Source: Chloroflexota bacterium (lineage in GTDB: Bacteria > Chloroflexota > Dehalococcoidia > Dehalococcoidales > RBG-16-60-22). Taken from it: a stretch of 15,311 nucleotides of DNA. The DNA is taken from assembly GCA_016190585.1 (NCBI GenBank), contig JACPQH010000062.1, positions 1-15,311 on the forward strand. Reading direction: 5' to 3'. Each line of letters begins with the position of its first letter. The first letter of the stretch is position 1. Shown here in pieces: positions 13,304-15,311 of this stretch. The position numbers were made by a program, and so were the translations under genes. A model generated the notes under the pieces. That model was not told where the DNA came from, searched no databases, and saw only the letters and a list, made by a program, of their open reading frames with translations.

Positions 13304-14616
13304 TTGGCTTCACCTCCTGTCTGGTTTTCTTCTGGTTTGGCTTCACCGGCGGTTGCCGATTCGACAAGGTGTTTGATGGTCTTCTGGGTGAGGAGATAAC
13401 GCCTGACGGAGGCGCGCGCCCGGGCCTCGCCTAAAAGGCGCGCCATCTCGTCTTGCTTTGAAGCGCCGGCGACCAGGCGCGATACTTCTTCATCGATCTC
13501 CGCCTCGCTGACTTCGAGCTTCTTGTCGCCGGCGACCTGTCCCAGGACGAGCGCGCGCACGAGCCGCTTCACCGCCGCGGGCCGGAGGTCGTCACGGATC
13601 TCCTCGGGCTCCTTTTTCAGGTTCTTGAGGTACTGCTCGATATCGACACCCGCCATCTGCAGACGCCGGGTCTGCTCCGTCAGCAGGTCGTCGAGCTCGG
13701 CTTCGACCAGGACGGGCGGGTACTCGACCTTCGACCGGCTGACGACCTCGTCGATGAGCTTCTCTTCGAACTCGGCGCGGGCTTTCTCCCGGGCCGCTTC
13801 GGTCAGCCTGACAGTGACCCTCTCCTTCAGCTCGGCCAGTGTCTTCAGCTCGGGGCTGACCTGCAGGGCCAGGTTATCGTCCAGTTCAGGCAGTTTTTCC
13901 TCCTTTATCTCGTTCACCTTTACCTTGAAGGAGGCTTCCTTGCCGGCCAGCTCTTCCCGGGCGTCCGCCGGAAAGGTCAGCTTGAACTCCTTCTCCTCGC
14001 CGCGGCCCGTGCCGGTAACCTGCTCGGCGAACCCGCTCACCGGAACGGCGGAGCCGCTGACCACCTGGTACTGGGCCCCCTTCCGGCTGATGAACGGCTG
14101 GCCGTCAACGGTGCTTTCGATATCCACCACTACCAGGTCGCCGGCCTGCACCGGTCGCTCCACCGGCTCCCAGGTGGCGTACTGGCGTCTTATAGTTTCC
14201 AGCGTCTCATTTATCTGCTCCCCGGTCACCTGGACCGGCTCCGGGGCCATTTTTATACCTGCGATGTCGCCGAGCTCGGTTGACGGCGCCAGGGGAACCG
14301 TGGCCTTAAAGACCACCGGCTCTGTCTGGGTGACCTCGATGTCCGGCTGGGCGGCGGGCTTGATACCCTGCTCCTTGATGGCGTCCTCGTAGGCCGCCGG
14401 CACCAGGTGATGGAGCGCATCATCCAGAATGGTCTCCTTGCCAAGGTAGCGTTCCAGCACCGCCTGGGGCGCTTTGCCCTTGCGGAAACCGGGCACGTTG
14501 GCGCGGCCCGCCAGGCGGCGGTAAGACGCCTTCATCTCTTCCTCGAGTTCGGCCGGCTCCATCTCGATCGTCAGGTATGCCTGGTGGTTCTCGGTCTTTT
14601 CCCTGGTTACTTTCAC
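13300..14616 (-). CDS. tig: Trigger factor (ribosome-associated chaperone and peptidyl-prolyl isomerase)
   Basis: Binds the ribosome exit tunnel and shields nascent chains. The product is 438 residues, the standard length. The N-terminal ribosome-binding domain has the signature G-F-R-K-G-K-A-P at 43-50. The FKBP-type isomerase domain spans about 157-240 ([10 protein letters not shown] through the F-K-V-K-V strand). The C-terminal helical arm domain takes the rest, with a long charged helix region and a Glu/Gly/Lys-rich tail. The start is GTG at 14616, overlapping the upstream stop as GTGA, with GGAGG about five bases upstream. It is the middle gene of a coupled three-gene operon with clpP, consistent with co-expression of folding and degradation factors. 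Confidence 0.97.
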   Translation of the reverse strand: MKVTREKTENHQAYLTIEMEPAELEEEMKASYRRLAGRANVPGFRKGKAPQAVLERYLGKETILDDALHHLVPAAYEDAIKEQGIKPAAQPDIEVTQTEPVVFKATVPLAPSTELGDIAGIKMAPEPVQVTGEQINETLETIRRQYATWEPVERPVQAGDLVVVDIESTVDGQPFISRKGAQYQVVSGSAVPVSGFAEQVTGTGRGEEKEFKLTFPADAREELAGKEASFKVKVNEIKEEKLPELDDNLALQVSPELKTLAELKERVTVRLTEAAREKARAEFEEKLIDEVVSRSKVEYPPVLVEAELDDLLTEQTRRLQMAGVDIEQYLKNLKKEPEEIRDDLRPAAVKRLVRALVLGQVAGDKKLEVSEAEIDEEVSRLVAGASKQDEMARLLGEARARASVRRYLLTQKTIKHLVESATAGEAKPEENQTGGEAK

Positions 14617-15311
14617 TGCTCCTCCATGTTGCGGGACTCCGCCAGGAATCTCTCCTGGTAGTATTGTAAAAAGCCCTCGACGCTCAACCTGATGCCGATA
14701 TCGCTCAGGCTCTCGTACAGTAACGGCCTGTCTTTTACCGGCTCAAGCTCGGCGCGCCTCAGGGCGGTCATCTCGGCCGCCGCCCGGTCGAAACCGCCAT
14801 CTTTTACGGCCTTCCTTACTATTGTATCCCATTCCCGTATCTCCCGGGTAACGGCATCCAGCAAATACCCGGTCCGGGTGCTGGCCCCGTAATGGGCGAA
14901 GCAGAGCCTCGACGGCTCGAGGCCCCGGATCTTTTCGATAGTAGCCAGCGTCTCCTCCAGGTCAAAATTCGGTCCCGGCGTCGCCGGGATGACCAGGTCG
15001 GCGTCAGCGACATAGACGCCGGCGGCGTCCCCGGTAAAGACGCTGTTGTCCCGGGTCTCCCGGATGCATATCTGGTGCGGGGCGTGCCCCGGTGCGTAAA
15101 TGATCTCCAGCGACTGCCCGTCGCCGAGCTTCAGGACCTCACCGCCGGCGACGGGTATCATCCGGTCTTCCGGCAGGGGCGCCACTTCGCCGTAGCGCTC
15201 CAGTCCCTCCCCGCGGGCCTGCGTCATGCTCCGGATAAGCTTCTCCGGGCGGGCCAGGTGCCGGGCGCCGGCCTGGTGCACAACCACCCGCGCGCCGGGC
15301 GCTTGCCGGGC
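14613..15311 (-). CDS. Metallo-beta-lactamase-fold hydrolase, C-terminal part (runs off right edge)
   Basis: The reading frame stays open to the window edge, and the first residues (A-R-Q-A-P-G-A-R-V-V-V-H) continue a typical domain, so the true start and the H-x-H-x-D-H metal motif lie outside. The visible 232 residues include P-G-H-A-P-H-Q, which carries the third-position metal histidine, F-T-G-D-A with the bridging aspartate, and F-A-H-Y-G with the final histidine. A helical tail of about 100 residues follows, common in this subgroup. It is probably a zinc-dependent hydrolase; glyoxalase II-like and other activities are possible and the substrate is unknown. The stop overlaps the tig GTG (GTGA), so the gene is coupled to trigger factor. 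Confidence 0.88.
   Translation of the reverse strand, partial: ARQAPGARVVVHQAGARHLARPEKLIRSMTQARGEGLERYGEVAPLPEDRMIPVAGGEVLKLGDGQSLEIIYAPGHAPHQICIRETRDNSVFTGDAAGVYVADADLVIPATPGPNFDLEETLATIEKIRGLEPSRLCFAHYGASTRTGYLLDAVTREIREWDTIVRKAVKDGGFDRAAAEMTALRRAELEPVKDRPLLYESLSDIGIRLSVEGFLQYYQERFLAESRNMEEQ

Noticed and set aside
1..15311. CRISPR arrays, tRNA or rRNA genes, transposases, attachment sites and phage genes
   Set aside because: Looked for across both strands; no regular repeat-spacer arrays, cloverleaf-like sequences, or mobile-element proteins were seen.

Overview
The window is a GC-rich bacterial chromosomal segment of ordinary vertical gene content, with no insertion sequence, phage gene, CRISPR array, tRNA or rRNA. 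The combination of a reduced division locus (ftsA-ftsZ without neighbouring murein genes), CaiB/BaiF CoA-transferases, a DUF5343 protein and an arginine operon with a bifunctional-type ArgJ would fit a Chloroflexota lineage such as Dehalococcoidia. That assignment is an inference from gene content and protein style, not a measured placement.

Region 1 (1-5964, minus strand) is an arginine biosynthesis operon. In transcription order it reads argJ, argB, argD, a membrane-anchored alpha/beta-hydrolase-like gene, argG and argH, the last running off the left edge. Most junctions overlap or nearly touch: TGATG at argJ/argB, ATGA at argB/argD, an 8-base overlap at hydrolase/argG and a 2-base gap at argG/argH. 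The operon covers N-acetylglutamate recycling, phosphorylation and transamination, then argininosuccinate synthesis and cleavage. argC and argF are not in the window. A good sigma-70-type promoter ends so close to the argJ ATG that the transcript may be leaderless.

Region 2 (6047-8550) holds two family III CoA-transferases transcribed away from each other across a 107-base promoter region. Both keep the catalytic Asp.

Region 3 (8576-11621, minus strand) is a compact division operon: a 68-residue unknown protein, ftsA, ftsZ, then a 131-residue probable winged-helix protein. Each gene has a strong ribosome binding site. A 12-bp GC hairpin separates ftsZ from the last gene.

Region 4 (11622-11888) is an AT-rich divergent regulatory region dense in repeats. 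The hexamer GGACAA/TTGTCC occurs five times and brackets both outward-facing promoters. It serves the division operon on one side and a DUF5343 protein gene (11889-12584, plus strand) on the other.

Region 5 (12633-15311, minus strand) is a protein-quality-control operon: the C-terminal part of a metallo-beta-lactamase-fold hydrolase, trigger factor and ClpP, with 4-base overlaps at both junctions and a textbook intrinsic terminator after clpP. clpX does not follow.

I did not find a clearly new defence or mobile system. The points most worth following are the repeated GGACAA motif, the hydrolase embedded in the arginine operon, and the two uncharacterised genes in the division operon.
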